A model generated the notes under the pieces. It saw only the letters and a program-made list of their open reading frames with translations, made no database searches and was not told the origin of the DNA. The position numbers were made by a program, and so were the translations under genes. From assembly GCA_005765155.1 (NCBI GenBank), contig VCCP01000004.1, positions 3,968,001 to 4,032,000 on the forward strand: a DNA stretch of 64,000 nucleotides. Reading direction: 5' to 3'. This DNA comes from Zelopaecilomyces penicillatus (lineage: Eukaryota; Ascomycota; Sordariomycetes; Hypocreales; Pseudodiploosporaceae). Below are positions 24,035-36,300 of this stretch, one piece after another; position 1 is the first letter of the stretch, and every line of letters begins with the position of its first letter.

Positions 24035-25610
24035 GCTGGGCAATCTCCTCAACGGGTTGGCCTGGTCCGAGTGAGGAGGCTTGAAAAAAAATCAGAAGCC
24101 GTCGCAGGCCAGAGAGCAGGTTCGATGGGGCTCTTACGTGGCTCTCCTGGTGGTGAAGCGAGGCACACTGGAGGAATTTTCGAATTTCGAGTGTGGACGC
24201 TATCCGAGCGTTGAGGGGCTACGGAATGGTCCACGTCACGTGGGGTAGAGTATTACCTCAGCAAGGCGGCCACAACCTCGAGTGCTGCAAGCTTCGTCTC
24301 TTCGACCTCACAGTTCTATGATATGTAGTGTTAACTTCGAATTAAAGGCGTAGAAGCTCACACGCTGAGCTATGCTCCGTCTAATATTCCCTGGATTTTT
24401 TTTATTCAAACAGATGTTACATATTGTCTTCCAGGTTGAGGGCTGTATTTCCTCTGGAATGACTATTTACTCATAGTCATGTACCACTTATTTTTCACTG
24501 TGCAATTGCATGCTAGCTTCTGTATGAGGAAGCTTAACTCTAAATTCTCCTGGGGAAAAGAAGGGCTGTGGCGTCATGCGATGGATTGTCAGTTTCCTTA
24601 AGCTTCGCTTACGCAGTTTCGATGAAAGCTGGGAAATGTCAACTGCCGGTGTCATTTAAGCCCCTTTTTTCATGACACGAACGCAGACTGCCGGTTCAGC
24701 CGCAGCGATTGGACAAGCCTCTGCGCTTATAATTGAAATGAACGCGTACAGACGTGCGTATTGGGTGCTGTGCGCTGGGAACAAGGAGTCAAAAGCACGG
24801 AGTACAGTTGGCGAAGCTGGCAGCATCTCTGGTGTGCAACTATGCAAACATCCGCATCGTGGCTCGAAATCAGGGTGACTCTGATTTGTGTGATGCGAAG
24901 GGTTAGTTGGCGCTTCTGAATTACAATATTGCTTGTTCCTTGACGTTTGTACGGCACTGACCAAGCTGCCCCACGAAGCTTAATGCCTGGTCGATTGCCC
25001 CCAATGCCGTTCTTTTATACCGAGCAAATAACCAGATGTCTCTGTACTACGCAGATTGGAGAAATTATTATACAGGCTGCCAGAACGCCAGAACAAACAA
25101 TTTAAGATACTAGGAGTTTGTAATGCGATTTAAAAGTAAAACTGTATGACTAGAACATCTTCTGACAAAGTAGCCATCACGGTATTGTACAGGATCCTTT
25201 CCATAATTCAGTTTGAGACTGTCTGCGTTGGGATTCAGGAGGTCTATGGCTTGGCCGCTAGCCTGTCCAGGGACATGATATCGTATTTGACCTCCTGCTT
25301 GAGGGGTGAAGGTCAAAAGTGGATAGCAGCCAGCAAGCTTGTCATGAAATTGGCGCAGTCCCAACGCTACCAGTACAACCTACAACCTGAAAAAATTGCG
25401 GGTTCTTCCCTGGTGCTGCTTTTAGAATGCTGACCTTGATGTGAGCCAAGCTAGCTGTCACGTGCTAATAGTGGGGTACTGGAATCTTGCCGAGCAGAGA
25501 CCTGACACCGCTGTGGTGGCAATCGGAATGGAAACCGCCATCTAGAGGAGGCAAGTTTCTTGAATTGTGCGTTGCATCGTTCTTTGCGCGTATTCGCGAA
25601 GCCCTACCTC
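24035..25610. promoter_or_regulatory. Divergent intergenic region between eIF3a and the Hub1-like gene
   Basis: No gene seen. Two E-box/Cbf1-type TCACGTG sites, CACGTG at 24237-24242 and 25459-25464, sit about 200 and 150 bp upstream of the two start codons. The middle part is AT-rich. Confidence 0.6.
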
Positions 25611-26168
25611 ATGGCCGACTCCTCCCGAAGACGGTCGCGATCACGATCACCTCCACGGCGCCCCAAAGGCAGCCGAGGGTTCAAATGGAAGGAAAGCCGC
25701 CCCAACGATGACCGCAACGACCGTCAAGATTCCAGGCGCGACCAGGGACGCCGTCGTGACTACCGGGACCGCTCACCACAACGAGATCGCGCACGCGACA
25801 GGAACAACGAGGATCGAGCGCGGTCGCCTCGGCGATTAGACTCGGGGTCGAAACCGAAAAGTAATGATGCAAAGAAGGAAACAAAGGACAAAAAAGCCCC
25901 GAAGCCAGCTGCTCCTATTGGACCAGGAGAGGAGATGATTATTGTAAATATCAATAACCGTCTGGGTACCAAGACGGCGATTCCATGCTTGCCATCAGAT
26001 ACAGTTGGGCAGCTCAAGCTCATGATTGCGGCACGAATTGGTCGAGAGCCAGGTCAGATCATGCTCCGGCGACAAGGCGAGAGACCGTTTAAAGATCCGA
26101 TTACGCTGGAGGACTATGGCATTTCGAACGGTGTGCAGCTGGACTTGGAGGTTGATACTGGGGATTGA
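25611..26168 (+). CDS. Ubiquitin-like protein of Hub1/UBL5 type with an N-terminal SR/RD-rich extension
   Basis: 185 aa, single exon. Residues 1-85 are arginine/serine/aspartate rich (SSRRRSRSRSPPRRP, FKWKESRPNDDR, repeated RD and SPQR pairs), typical of splicing-factor SR domains. A Lys-rich linker (KKETKDKKAPKP) precedes a C-terminal ubiquitin-like fold at about 107-185: MIIVNINNRLGTK, VGQLKLMIAARIGREPGQIMLRR, FKDPITLEDYGISNGVQLDLE. This pattern (NDRLGKK..., FKDHVSLGDYEIHDGM in UBL5) is specific to Hub1/UBL5. Hub1 binds Snu66 non-covalently and tunes 5' splice-site use. Unlike canonical Hub1 (73 aa, ending in paired tyrosines), the tail here is EVDTGD. Role in splicing is inferred from domain and SR content. 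Confidence 0.85.
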   Translation: MADSSRRRSRSRSPPRRPKGSRGFKWKESRPNDDRNDRQDSRRDQGRRRDYRDRSPQRDRARDRNNEDRARSPRRLDSGSKPKSNDAKKETKDKKAPKPAAPIGPGEEMIIVNINNRLGTKTAIPCLPSDTVGQLKLMIAARIGREPGQIMLRRQGERPFKDPITLEDYGISNGVQLDLEVDTGD

Positions 26169-28194
26169 GCATTGGTACGAGCTTTGTCTCTCCATCAGCA
26201 TGCCCGCTCGGCCTTTTTGCAAAGCATGTCAGTAGTTTATGCTGCTGTCATCTCACCGGCACACTTTGGCTAACAGGGTCTCTAGATCTAAATAAAGCCT
26301 TGGCATCAAAAGACAACCTTTGGAGCGACCCTGGCCCGCCTGTCATTATGTATGCTTCGAACTCAAGGTGCTTTATCATTGATCGTGATGCATGATAGCT
26401 TGCGGGGAGCGGGCCAACATTGCCCTTGCCTTTCAGAGTTTACCGGCACTTGAATCATCGGTGCTCATCAGTGCTTCTCAACGCCTATCAGCGCCACAGG
26501 ATCACGCGTAATTGTTATTAATTTGAGAGCAGTCGCTTTGTGACCGCGCGCAGAGGCAGGCAACGAAAGATGGATGGACGGAAATGTATGTTTGTGGGGT
26601 TTCCAGGATAAAAAAAGACTCGTAGTGACCTGTCAGTGGTCATCTGCTAATGCAAACGGTCGGATGTGCTCGGATGATGTACCCAAACTCTTCCTGTATT
26701 TTCAGCGCCCGTTGGGTCCAGCTTTGAGGAAATGAAAGAAGGAGTAGAATTCTTCGCTGTTGTAACGCTGCCTCCACCTATATTGCAGCTGCAGCTATGT
26801 TATTCCAGCTAGCATTGCAACCTGCCTCCCTTCTGTCTGCCTTCGAGACTCCATGGAGGGATGCCGTTGCGTGCATCTGGACCATCCAAGGCCGGTGATT
26901 CCAAGGGCAGATCTTCTTCGCGACAGATCAAAGCAGCGACCGCACTAGGCCTCATGCGGCGGCTACTGAGGCGGGCGTCGGGCCAGGAGGCGATCTGTGG
27001 AGGAAGCTTATGATTGCTTTGTACTGGCAGGTACTTGCTAGTGTGCTGGGCAGCGGCAGAGCGAATAAGCTGAGGCCTGCCAGTACTGATGCTGTACATT
27101 GGTTGGCTGGATGGCTGCTTGCTCCTCGGCCAACCTTTACGTTAGTAGCAGGTCGGTCCTTTAGCACGTCCTGGGCAAAATGCGCCGGCGACGCCCCCAG
27201 CCCCCTGTCAGCCCAATTTCCAGTGCAGCGCACGTACCACTGAGGGCCGCTCCCAGTACAGCCCACAGCAGCCAGTACAGGCAGGACAGCCAGTGCAGTG
27301 CAGCAGCAGCAGGCACCCGCTGCTCTCCCATCGGTACCCTTCCAGGTACAGAGAGCACTAAAGTACTCGTTCCGTGCACCTACATCACTAGCCTGGCTAG
27401 GTATCTCTGTACCCAGGTAGTATTGCCTGCAGTACCTCAGTAATTGCACCCACTGTACAGGCCCAGGAGAGAGAGAGGAGGCTACCCACCCCCAACTTCC
27501 CCCAATCCTGGATGCTGGTGGCCGTTGCTGCTCCACCACCCAGCCAATTCCTCTCTCTTCACTCTCTCCCGACCTGCACACCACACACCTCTCAGCACAC
27601 GTCCTTCGCGACAAATCCACCACCGTCCGGCCCTCGTGTCATTCATGCTCGCTGTGTAGCGGCATCAAGTACGGCTGGTAAGTCGAGCCCTCCAGTCTTT
27701 CCTTGTGCAATCGCGCGTCTCGATGGTACCAAAGCCTCCAGCCATCGCCGGACGAGCGAAAGGGGGCGGGGAGCAATGGACGCTTCACGGCGAGCTGGCC
27801 TGGTCAATTGAGCCCTGATAGTTGGCGATGGAAGGAAAAGGGGGCCATACAAGTGGTAAACACCATCGCCATCGCCCAATCGAGCGCCATGCCATCCCAG
27901 CTCCGTCGTCGATAGTCGCGCTCTCTCGCGTCGCTGCCGCTGCGACAACGTTGGACGAGCAAGCATTCGATTGACCCGGTTGACAGTCGAGCTTGGGGAG
28001 AGCCCAGGCTGTGCACCACCACCATCAAACAGTGTGCTGACGTTGGACAAATAGGCAGTTCTTTTCGCGACCATCCCGCAGACCTCACCCCTCGCGGCTG
28101 ACAACGCCTGTGCTCGCCATCTGTTCTTTTCATCGCCCGTTGCCGACGATTCCGTTTTCGCTTTTCGTGTCATTACTACCTCCACGCCGCCACC
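26169..28194. promoter_or_regulatory. Intergenic and promoter of the G-gamma gene
   Basis: 2 kb with no gene recognised. The segment 27000-27450 is dense in CAGT/CAGCAG motifs and GTACCT/AGGTAC words; 27450-28190 is C/T-rich, as in long fungal 5' leaders. No overlapping open frame has a domain. Confidence 0.55.
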
Positions 28195-28616
28195 ATGCCT
28201 CAATACACATCCCGTGATGTCGGCGATCCAACCCAGATCAAGAAGAACAAGCAGTCCATGGCAGACCTGAAACTGCGTCGACTAACAGAGCTCAACAACC
28301 GCCTGCGAGAGGATTTGGAACGGGAACGTATCCCCGTGACAGCAGCTTCCAAGAGGTGAGGGGATTTTATCTTGGATTATACCTTTCTTTGCTTTGGATT
28401 TCGGAGATGGCATGCAGCCGATGCACTCTCGAATTTCTGGGCCTGTTCACACACTGTAACGAGTTAAAGAATCATTACTAACACGGAAATTATAGCATCA
28501 TTGCTTACTGTAATGGAACAAGAGACTATATGGTACCCTCAGTATGGGGGTCAGTTCCCAAGGGCGAAGACCCTTACGCGCCACAACAATCCGGCGGATG
28601 CTGTGTTGTCATGTAA
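28195..28616 (+). CDS. gng1: Heterotrimeric G-protein gamma subunit
   Basis: 93 aa from exons 28195-28355 and 28496-28616 (140-nt intron, phase 2). The protein opens MPQYTSRDVGDPTQIKKNK, has the amphipathic helix LKLRRLTELNNRLREDLERER that pairs with G-beta, the conserved YCNGTRDYMVPSVWG segment, and ends GGCCVVM. CVVM is a CaaX box for prenylation and the extra Cys is a likely palmitoylation site, so the protein is membrane anchored. It is close to full identity in layout with Neurospora GNG-1. G-beta-gamma controls growth, conidiation and mating in filamentous fungi. The start fits a CACC-ATG context. Confidence 0.95.
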
Positions 28617-30493
28617 TCCCTTTTTAATTATCCTACGGCTTGACAAACGACTGTCGATGATGATTTAGCGGGTGGAAGACGGGGCACTGGTCATTTCCTT
28701 TATGTGGGCATATAAAAACACAGAGTAGCGGAAGAGGTCAATATCCGCAAAGCGATGGAAGAGGCAGCATTTTCGCGCTGGACCATTCATGCCTGGTTCA
28801 CAAAACGCACTGGAGAATTGACGATCAACCAACTGCCTCGGCACCTCATCACATCAGAGCTGGAATGAAGAGCGGGAGGGCAAATGGGGAATACAGGGGC
28901 GAACAAGGCACCTTTTTGTTCTTTTTTCTTTCTTGCCTGCGCCGCCTGCTATGGTCAGTGTTGAACCCGTCTCGCATCTGGAGGAGAGGAAACTATCCAC
29001 GGGGGTCTACGGTTTGGGAAGCCGGCCCCTCTGCATGTATTAATTCCCTTTTTCTATGTTCTCTTTTCATTGAATGTCGTGTACCCTTTGTCATTGTTTC
29101 TTACAAGTCACGTCCAATTCAAAGATTTTCAAAACGGGCTCATACTTGCATGGTTTTGTTGTGACACTCGTTACAGCCTCGACATTGGTGATGTGAGGCG
29201 TTGGTACCTGCTTGTTTGAAAGCTGCCAAAGGTCCGACTGGCTATGCAGGCTGTTGGCGTGTTTTATCATGACAGATTCCCACGAAATACAATCCCCAAG
29301 GAAGAAGAGGGGGGGGGGGGGGGGGGGGGGGGGGGCCTTTCTCGGCAGTCGGTTAGGATGATGGATGTATTGTCGCCGCCAATCAGGACGACGAACAGCA
29401 CCAGCATTTTGACAGATGAAGTCTTTTTCTCCTACGTACCTACCGACCTACACGGCTTCTTAAGCTGTCTGTGCTCTTCATTCGTCATGTGAGGCATAGG
29501 GGGAAGGGGGAATTAGGAAAATAAGCCTTGCCGAGTCATACGCCAGACCTAGGATGGGCTGTGTCCGACCGAACATGGCGTGATGAGGGTGGAAGGCCGA
29601 TTCTGCGCGTTTTGTGATACGAAAGCAATAGAATGTAACAGCAACTAGGCTGCTCCTTTAAGGTGTCCTCCTTCCTACGCCTTTTCTCACGTCGTACATA
29701 GGATGTATGTCTCCTAGCATTTTTATTTTTGTACTTCTTTTACTATCATCTATGTAGAGGTTTTGGGTTAACTTGTCTGTTCCATCTTTTTTGGTTTGCT
29801 GCATTACCATCTACGATTACCCTGGCCTAAGACCTTTGATGCAGCATTAGGCGCAGATTAATGGTGCTGCAAGGCTGATACAATACAACAGCGTTTGTTT
29901 TGTCTTCTGAGACACAAATAACCACACTTTACTACTAAGAAGAGGGAGGGGGGGGGGGGGCGAAAGGATTTTTGGTAAGGGGGGAAGGAAACTGGGCGCT
30001 GTGATTCGGTGACCCGACGCGGTGGGTGCGCTCAGTCAGTCAGTCAGTCAATCTGTCAGCAGAACGGATGTCGGGGGCTTAATACCAGGTCCTATTAGGA
30101 ATCATGCGAGTTTCCGAATTCGCGCTCGGCTTCCCTCGCTTGCTGACTTGCTTGCCGACTTGCTTGCTGCTCTTGCGTGCTTTTGTTTTTCACTCCGCTC
30201 GTTAATTAGTGTTCACACCATTATTAACCCCCACTTTGCGGCTTTTGTAGTCTAACAAACCCGTTTAGTACTGCCATCGTCCAACATCCCAAGATATTAT
30301 TAGTTGCACTCTCACAGAATCATCAAATGCCATATATCATCAACCCCTGTACTACTTCTTTCTTTTAAAATATCAAAACATTTCCCCATATCTATATTTT
30401 CCACATTCCACTTCCCACAAATACCAAACCTCTCGTGGCTTTTTTTTTTCCTACTACATACAGGCCAAAACACCATTTCAAAACTGTGAAACC
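28617..30493. other. Intergenic with G-homopolymers
   Basis: No gene recognised. Contains 27-G (29309-29335) and 13-G (29948-29960) runs, a CAGT repeat near 30032-30051, and a long C/T-rich leader-like segment at 30300-30490 before the Rdx-family gene. Confidence 0.6.
29309..29335. repeat. Homopolymer of 27 G
   Basis: Longest mononucleotide G/C run in the window, flanked by purine-rich GAAGAAGA. Confidence 0.9.
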
Positions 30494-31268
30494 ATGGCCA
30501 GCGACACTCCTGAATCAGCCCAGTTGGCCGTTCCTTGTCCCCTACCGCGCGTTACGATTCAGTTCTGCACGCAGTGTAAGTGGATGCTCCGGGCTGCATA
30601 CGTACGTTGTCTTGTTCCTTATTATCTTCTGCCCCTCTCCGATATCTCTGTTCCTACACATACATAGATAGCTCTTACACAGATAAACCTCCTTCTGTTC
30701 CTTTTTTCAGCCCTCGCTGTTTAGAACCCCCCCGTGTTCATCCAATGTCATATCCATTATGTATCTTTTCTTCCATGTTTATCGTCATATATTGGTTGTA
30801 AAAAGAAGAAGCAAGAGTCAGTATATGGACTGCTAACGTCCTTATCAAATCTCTTCTCTGCAAACTATTTAGTATGCCCAAGAACTGCTCTCCACCTTCT
30901 CCATCTCCCTCGGTGAAGTCGCCCTCCAGCCTTCCACTGGTGGAACATTTGTCGTCACCATCCACCACAACACAGCAGCTTCTTCCTCTACCGTCGCTAC
31001 ACCTGTCGCCGCCACCTCAACCGTCCTGTGGGACCGCAAAGTCGATGGTGGCTTTCCTGAGACCAAGGAGCTAAAACGTCGTGTGAGAGACGTTATCCAG
31101 CCAGGCCGGGACCTTGGCCACGTTGATAAAGATTACTCCAAGACTAGCAAGGCTACCGAAGTCGCGGCGGACAAACATCAACAGAGTCAGAAGGAAGAGC
31201 ACCCGCAGTCGCAGCCGGTAGAAAGTCCAGCCAAACCCGGGCCAACTACATGCGAAGACTGTCAATAG
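30494..31268 (+). CDS. SelW/SelT/SelH (Rdx) family thioredoxin-like protein, cysteine homologue
   Basis: 167 aa from exons 30494-30601 and 30873-31268 (271-nt intron, phase 0, donor GTACGT, acceptor TTTAG). The domain starts RVTIQFCTQCKWMLRAAYYAQELLS (written across the intron), with a CxxC redox pair at Cys25/Cys28 in place of the CxxSec of animal selenoproteins, then a beta strand GEVALQPSTGGTF and the TVLWDRKVDGGFPETKELKRRVRD segment that closes the Rdx fold. A hydrophilic K/Q/S-rich tail of about 60 residues ends TTCEDCQ, a second CxxC. Probable thiol-disulfide oxidoreductase; cellular partner unknown. The lower-complexity tail is not conserved in the family. Confidence 0.85.
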
Positions 31269-32031
31269 AAACTACAGTAAGCGTTCATGATTATATCATT
31301 ACTAGCGAGTGCCCTACGCGGCCCATCACAAACAATCCGTACATAGTCATGATAGACGTTAGGGTTTCAGGTCTTTAACGGCAATTTGAAACACGGCGGC
31401 TTAGACGCAGACTTTTCCCGCTCAAATGGACGTGCCCCCAGCCCAGTCGAGACTAAAGGAAACGATTATGCTACACGTAATCAACAATATAGATAGACTC
31501 TACATACCAGGAAATGGATGCTGGTAGTCGGGCAAAACACGCTTACACGACCCTCCATCAGCAACATCTACAACCAGGACAGTAGTTCAAAGGGAACATG
31601 AGAAGGAGAGTAAGAAGGAGTAGAAGTGACATCATAGTATTTTTTTTTTGTGTGTGTCTGTTTTATCTGTGAGCTAAGAAACAGGCCATTTTGTCGTGAT
31701 CAAGTTCGCATGCATGCAGGCTTTACAAAGACGGTTCGCTGTTCCCGTCGAGTCGATACAACAAGTCGGAAACACTCGATATAGCCTGACAAGTTTCGCC
31801 GCCAGGCCCAGCGACGGTAAAATATGCGAATGTTGTGGGGACGAAGAAGTGTTGGAGAGTCAAAAGTCGGGAGGGTTATTCGGATGTCGTGCTTTCGTTG
31901 CAGTCTGGGCCCGTTGACCCATTGGCAGCCAAAGTGACATTTAACGGCGTCCGAACCTAGTTAAAAGGGTGTAAAGTTAGTAGGTGCTCTTTGTTATTGA
32001 GTGATGGAACTCAATTGGAGGATGTGGATGA
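31269..32031. other. Convergent intergenic region (Rdx gene / PP1)
   Basis: 763 bp containing only 3' flanks; no gene or repeat recognised. Confidence 0.6.
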
Positions 32032-33301
32032 TTATTTGCTTCCACTTCCAACAGCAATTCCGGTGACATACTTTTGCTTCTTTTCAGCGGGCTTGAGAAT
32101 CTACAAAGACAATGTTTGTTAGCACGAACCTTCTTTCGACCAATTGTCACGGAATTGCAGTTTGCGCATGTATGCACTGACCTGGAAAGAACAAAGCAAA
32201 CTCTCATCCACGCTCATCATGGCACCCGCATTGTCAAACTCGCCACAGTAGTTGGGGGCACTGAACAGTGTAACAAGTTGACGCTTGGAGAAAAACTCGT
32301 AACCGTCTTCGACTACTTGATGAGCACGGCAGATCAGGTCCATGTCGTGTTTTTGCAAGAAGCGAGATACCACATCGGGGCCGAATGTGAAGGAGACACC
32401 GCGGTCGTTTTCGCTCCAGCCAGTGATGTCTTTGTCGGGATCTGACCACAGAAGGTCACACAACAGTCCACAGTCGGGAATCTAGAGTCACAGTTAGCCA
32501 ACTAGCAATGCTCGGCTATGCGCCATCAAATTCTAGAATTTGAAAGATTTGGGAAACCCAAACAAACACAGACAAAAGTGACTGATAACATGCACACAGT
32601 CAATGTAAAGAAAGGTTGACAATACGTACATCGGTAGGTCGCATGACACGGCGAATCTGCTCCATCGAGTTCAGATCGGGGCTGAGACCACCGTGCATGG
32701 TGAAGATCTTCTCGTCAATGATGGCTGCAATGGGAAGGCAGTTGAAGCAATCGGTGAATGTCTTCCACAACTTGATGTTATAGCGACGCTTGCACTCATC
32801 GTAGAAGCCGTAGATTCGGTTGATGGAGGCGCACTCGTGGTTGCCCCGCAGAATGAAGAAGTTCTCGGGGTACTTGATCTTATAGGCGAGCAAAAGGCAG
32901 ATGGTTTCCAGAGACTGTTTGCCTCGGTCGACGTAATCGCCAAGGAAAAGATAGTTGGCCTCGGGAGGGAAACCGCCATACTCGAAAAGACGCAGCAAGT
33001 CGTAGTATTGCCCATGGATATCACCACAGATCTAGAGGGAAGACGTCAGCAATGCAATCATATGGCCTCGGCGGCAATTGAAGAGGATTGCCGCACACAA
33101 GACAAAAAGGATAACACATACCTTAATGGGAGCCTCAAGCTCGAGCAGAATGGGCTGGGAGATGAAGATTTCGCGAGCCTTGGTGCAGAGATAGCGAATC
33201 TCAGTTTCGAGAAGCTGAACCTGCTTGCCAGGTCGGCTGCCTCGAACTTCGAGCAGCCGGTCGATTATAGAGTCGAGATCGACTTCATGTTGGTCGGCCA
33301 T
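32032..33301 (-). CDS. glc7: Serine/threonine protein phosphatase PP1 catalytic subunit
   Basis: 316 aa from exons 33122-33301, 32630-33031, 32182-32481 and 32032-32100; all three introns (90, 148, 81 nt) are GT-AG and phase 0. It opens MADQHEVDLDSIIDRLLEVRG and carries the PPP metal-site motifs ICGDIHGQ (GDxHG, across the first intron), GDYVDRG and RGNHE, plus the regulatory-groove residues of PP1 (LICRAHQVVEDGYEFF, SAPNYCGEFDNAGAMMSVDE). The short final exon gives ILKPAEKKQKYVTGIAVGSGSK. The enzyme, with many targeting subunits, controls mitotic exit, glycogen, actin and chromosome segregation; PP1 is essential and single-copy in most ascomycetes. Confidence 0.97.
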
Positions 33302-36300
33302 CTTAAGATGCTCCTTGTGAGATAGAGCCCTTGCGTGCCGGAAGGGGGTCCACGAGGGGGTAACGCGTGGGGGGGGAGGCTTGCTGCAGCAGGCCGATGC
33401 GCGAGACGTGGAAGCTGCGGGGAAAGCGTACAATGGAGGCCGATATCCTACAACACAACGGGACACGGGGGTATGACCTGGCGCATTATGTCAGACTAGT
33501 GAAAAAAAAATCGGCGTAGAATGTCTGTTCTGTAGAGACAGTGGGAGGAGAAAATGGAGAGGGAAGGTTGGAAAAATTGGAGCGGCACGCATAGTAACTT
33601 GTCGCCGACATGTTCAATGTGATGTTTTTATTTCTTTTCCATGCATCATGTCGCGATACTGGCAGTAAAGCGAGAGGGATGATGGACTGGCTGGTGTTTT
33701 GCAGGCAGAGAGAGAGGCGCGCTGGGCCGGGCGGGGGGAAGGTGGAACTCACAATAATGTGCCGGATAGGAGCTCGAGCAGAGCCTTCAGTACCGCGCTG
33801 GGGACGCAGAGGCACAGAGTTTCGATGGAAACCTACGCGCAATGGAAAAAAAGACGATGGCAGAAAAGCCTTGTCGCTTGGGTTCGTTCGTCGAGTTATC
33901 GCCGTTTGGGTGCCTCAAAAGGGGCAGTTCGACTGTTGGATTGCTTCAGCAAAGAGAACCTAGGCGTGGGCGTCGAGCGTAGGTGTCGTCGTTGTCAGGT
34001 GGTGTCTCGTCGCGTGTCTGGGAGAGATAAATACAAAATGCCGTCTCGGGCGTTCGCAGAGTATCGTCTTTTGTGAGAGGACGAGGATGAAGTCGTCGTC
34101 TTGGTCGTCGTTTGATGTTCTTTGTTTTGTCCGTCTTTACGGGGGCGTCGTGGAAGGTGGGAGCCAAAAAGGTGGGCTTTTTTTCTTCGGGGAGACGAGT
34201 GGGTGGGTTTTTGTGTTGGGGCCACTTCTGGGCAACGCTGGACGCTGATGGAGCGCCGGTGGTCGCTAATAAGTTCAGGGTAGTCTGTGGTACGGTTTGG
34301 TTTGTGCTGGTCGCAGCCGGCAGATACGTAGCGGAGGCACACGCAGGGGATCAGGCCGCTGGTGTCGGTCGGTTTGCAGCTGGGCTTGCTTTTTGCTCCT
34401 CGTGCGATGGGGCAGCAGAGAAGAGGTTCGTCGTCGTCTTGTTTTCTCTTTCGAGAATCTCGCTTGGGGGGGGTCAGAAGGGTACGGATGTCGGTCTCTT
34501 CTTTTTCTTCTTCTTTTTTTTTAATCGTCCCTGGCTGGCGGTGGACTGAAAGTGTGTAGGAAGCAAGTACGTTTCCCAAGAGGCTGGTCAGGGATGCCGG
34601 TAGCGTCGTGTAGGTATGTACAGTACGGTCCAGTGGGAGTGCGTACATCGCTATAGCGCAGTTGTCGGAGAGGCGAGGCCGGCATTGCCCTGTCCTGCTA
34701 GTGCCTACCCAGGTTTTCCCAGCGCTCAGGCACTTGCTCCAGGCGTTGTTGCAAGCCGTTACTGGCCCTTGAAGTGCGTTCGACATGCAGCACTGCCGGG
34801 GGCTTGTCAACTCCCAGTTCAATCCGGATACATGCAACCTGGAAACTATTTGGCAAAGTTGAATTCCCAGGTCAGGCCAGGCTGGCATTGATTGGCACCT
34901 CTCAGTCGCAACCTCTCCGCACTCCGCTCTCGCCAGGGAGGCCGACCAAGCCGAATGGACTGGACTGGAAGTCTGTTCATCCCCCTTGCCGAAGCCTCAA
35001 GCGTCGTGGCCCAGCCGCGCTATTCATTGGTCCAGTGGGAGGGAACACGAAGAAGAGCGCCTTTCGTGTCTCCTGGAAGAACAGACAGACATCATCATCA
35101 GCAGCAGTAGCAGCCGTCTCCGCCTCAATCACGCGGTTGCACAGCAAATGTTGCTGCTGCTGCTGTTGCTTTTTCTTTTGGCCCTGTTGCAGCGGCTCAC
35201 AGCACGATGATGGAGATTTGCATCAGACATCCAATCGCGACCCTCATACTGGAGCCCTTCATCAAGTCGATCCCGCACGGCAGAGCTTCACTAACCCCCA
35301 CCCACCTCTATGTACGGAGTAGGCTCTTTTCTATTATCTTCGTGAGCTACAGCTATTCGCAGAGTTGCGGTATGACTAGAGTGATTTACACCAGGCATGC
35401 AAAATTCTCCCTGCCATCAAAAACGGCGGCTGCATCATTCTCAGCTCTTCCTATTCTCTCCTCTTCTATGCTTCGGCCTAAAGCTGTTGTTGGCTGGGAT
35501 CTCGTCGATGAATGCAACACACACGAATGCTTTCGTACAGTAGCGTCGCCCTCCATCCCTCAACTAGTTCCGTTTACCCCTCCCTATCCCATGGGTTGCT
35601 CGGGTCTGTTCTCCTTGGTCAGCCTAGAGGAGAAAGGGAAAGAAAAAAAAAGAGGCTCTTTTGTGCCGTAGAGTGTGTGCGTCCCAGTCCTTGGATCACG
35701 GCTACGCAACCAACCCAACAGGTCAATGGCAGCCAGCAGCTGCCAGGCATGCCTTGGCATAACCAAGTCAAGCCAAGGCCAAAAGTCTAAGCCACACTAT
35801 TACGGATTGCGCCGCCCAAATGCCACCATTCCTTTCCCTCCTGCCCCTGCCTGTCTGCCAAAGTGACAACCCCAAATAGCCCGCTCAAGCTAGAAAATAT
35901 CTTTATAAGAAAAAAAAAGAGGAGTGAAAATCAGCGGCCGTCATCGGCGAGATGCGTCTCCCCAAATCCTCGATCTCCAGGCTTACCCGTGGATCATATC
36001 CGCAAACCATGTTTTGTGAGTTGATTAGACTGCATCAGGACCCACTGATCAGCCCGCCGTGTATGTATGATTGAAAGATTGAATTTACGTGTGATATGAT
36101 AAGAGGACGGCACACCCAGTTGGATCTACCATTTACCATTGACTCTTGAATTATTGTATTACCCCGCGTGGGTCATATCGCAGCTCACTCTACTCAACCC
36201 TTTATGATACAGCAGCATGACAACCACGTAGCAATCAAACCCTATCCGAATAGCTTTGGTCACAAGTTTGAAAGTAAAGAAGAGTGTTTGCAAATTATAA

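Noticed and set aside
33995..34888. 297-codon minus-strand frame upstream of PP1
   Set aside because: No domain or signature; biased composition, likely 5' leader or promoter DNA.
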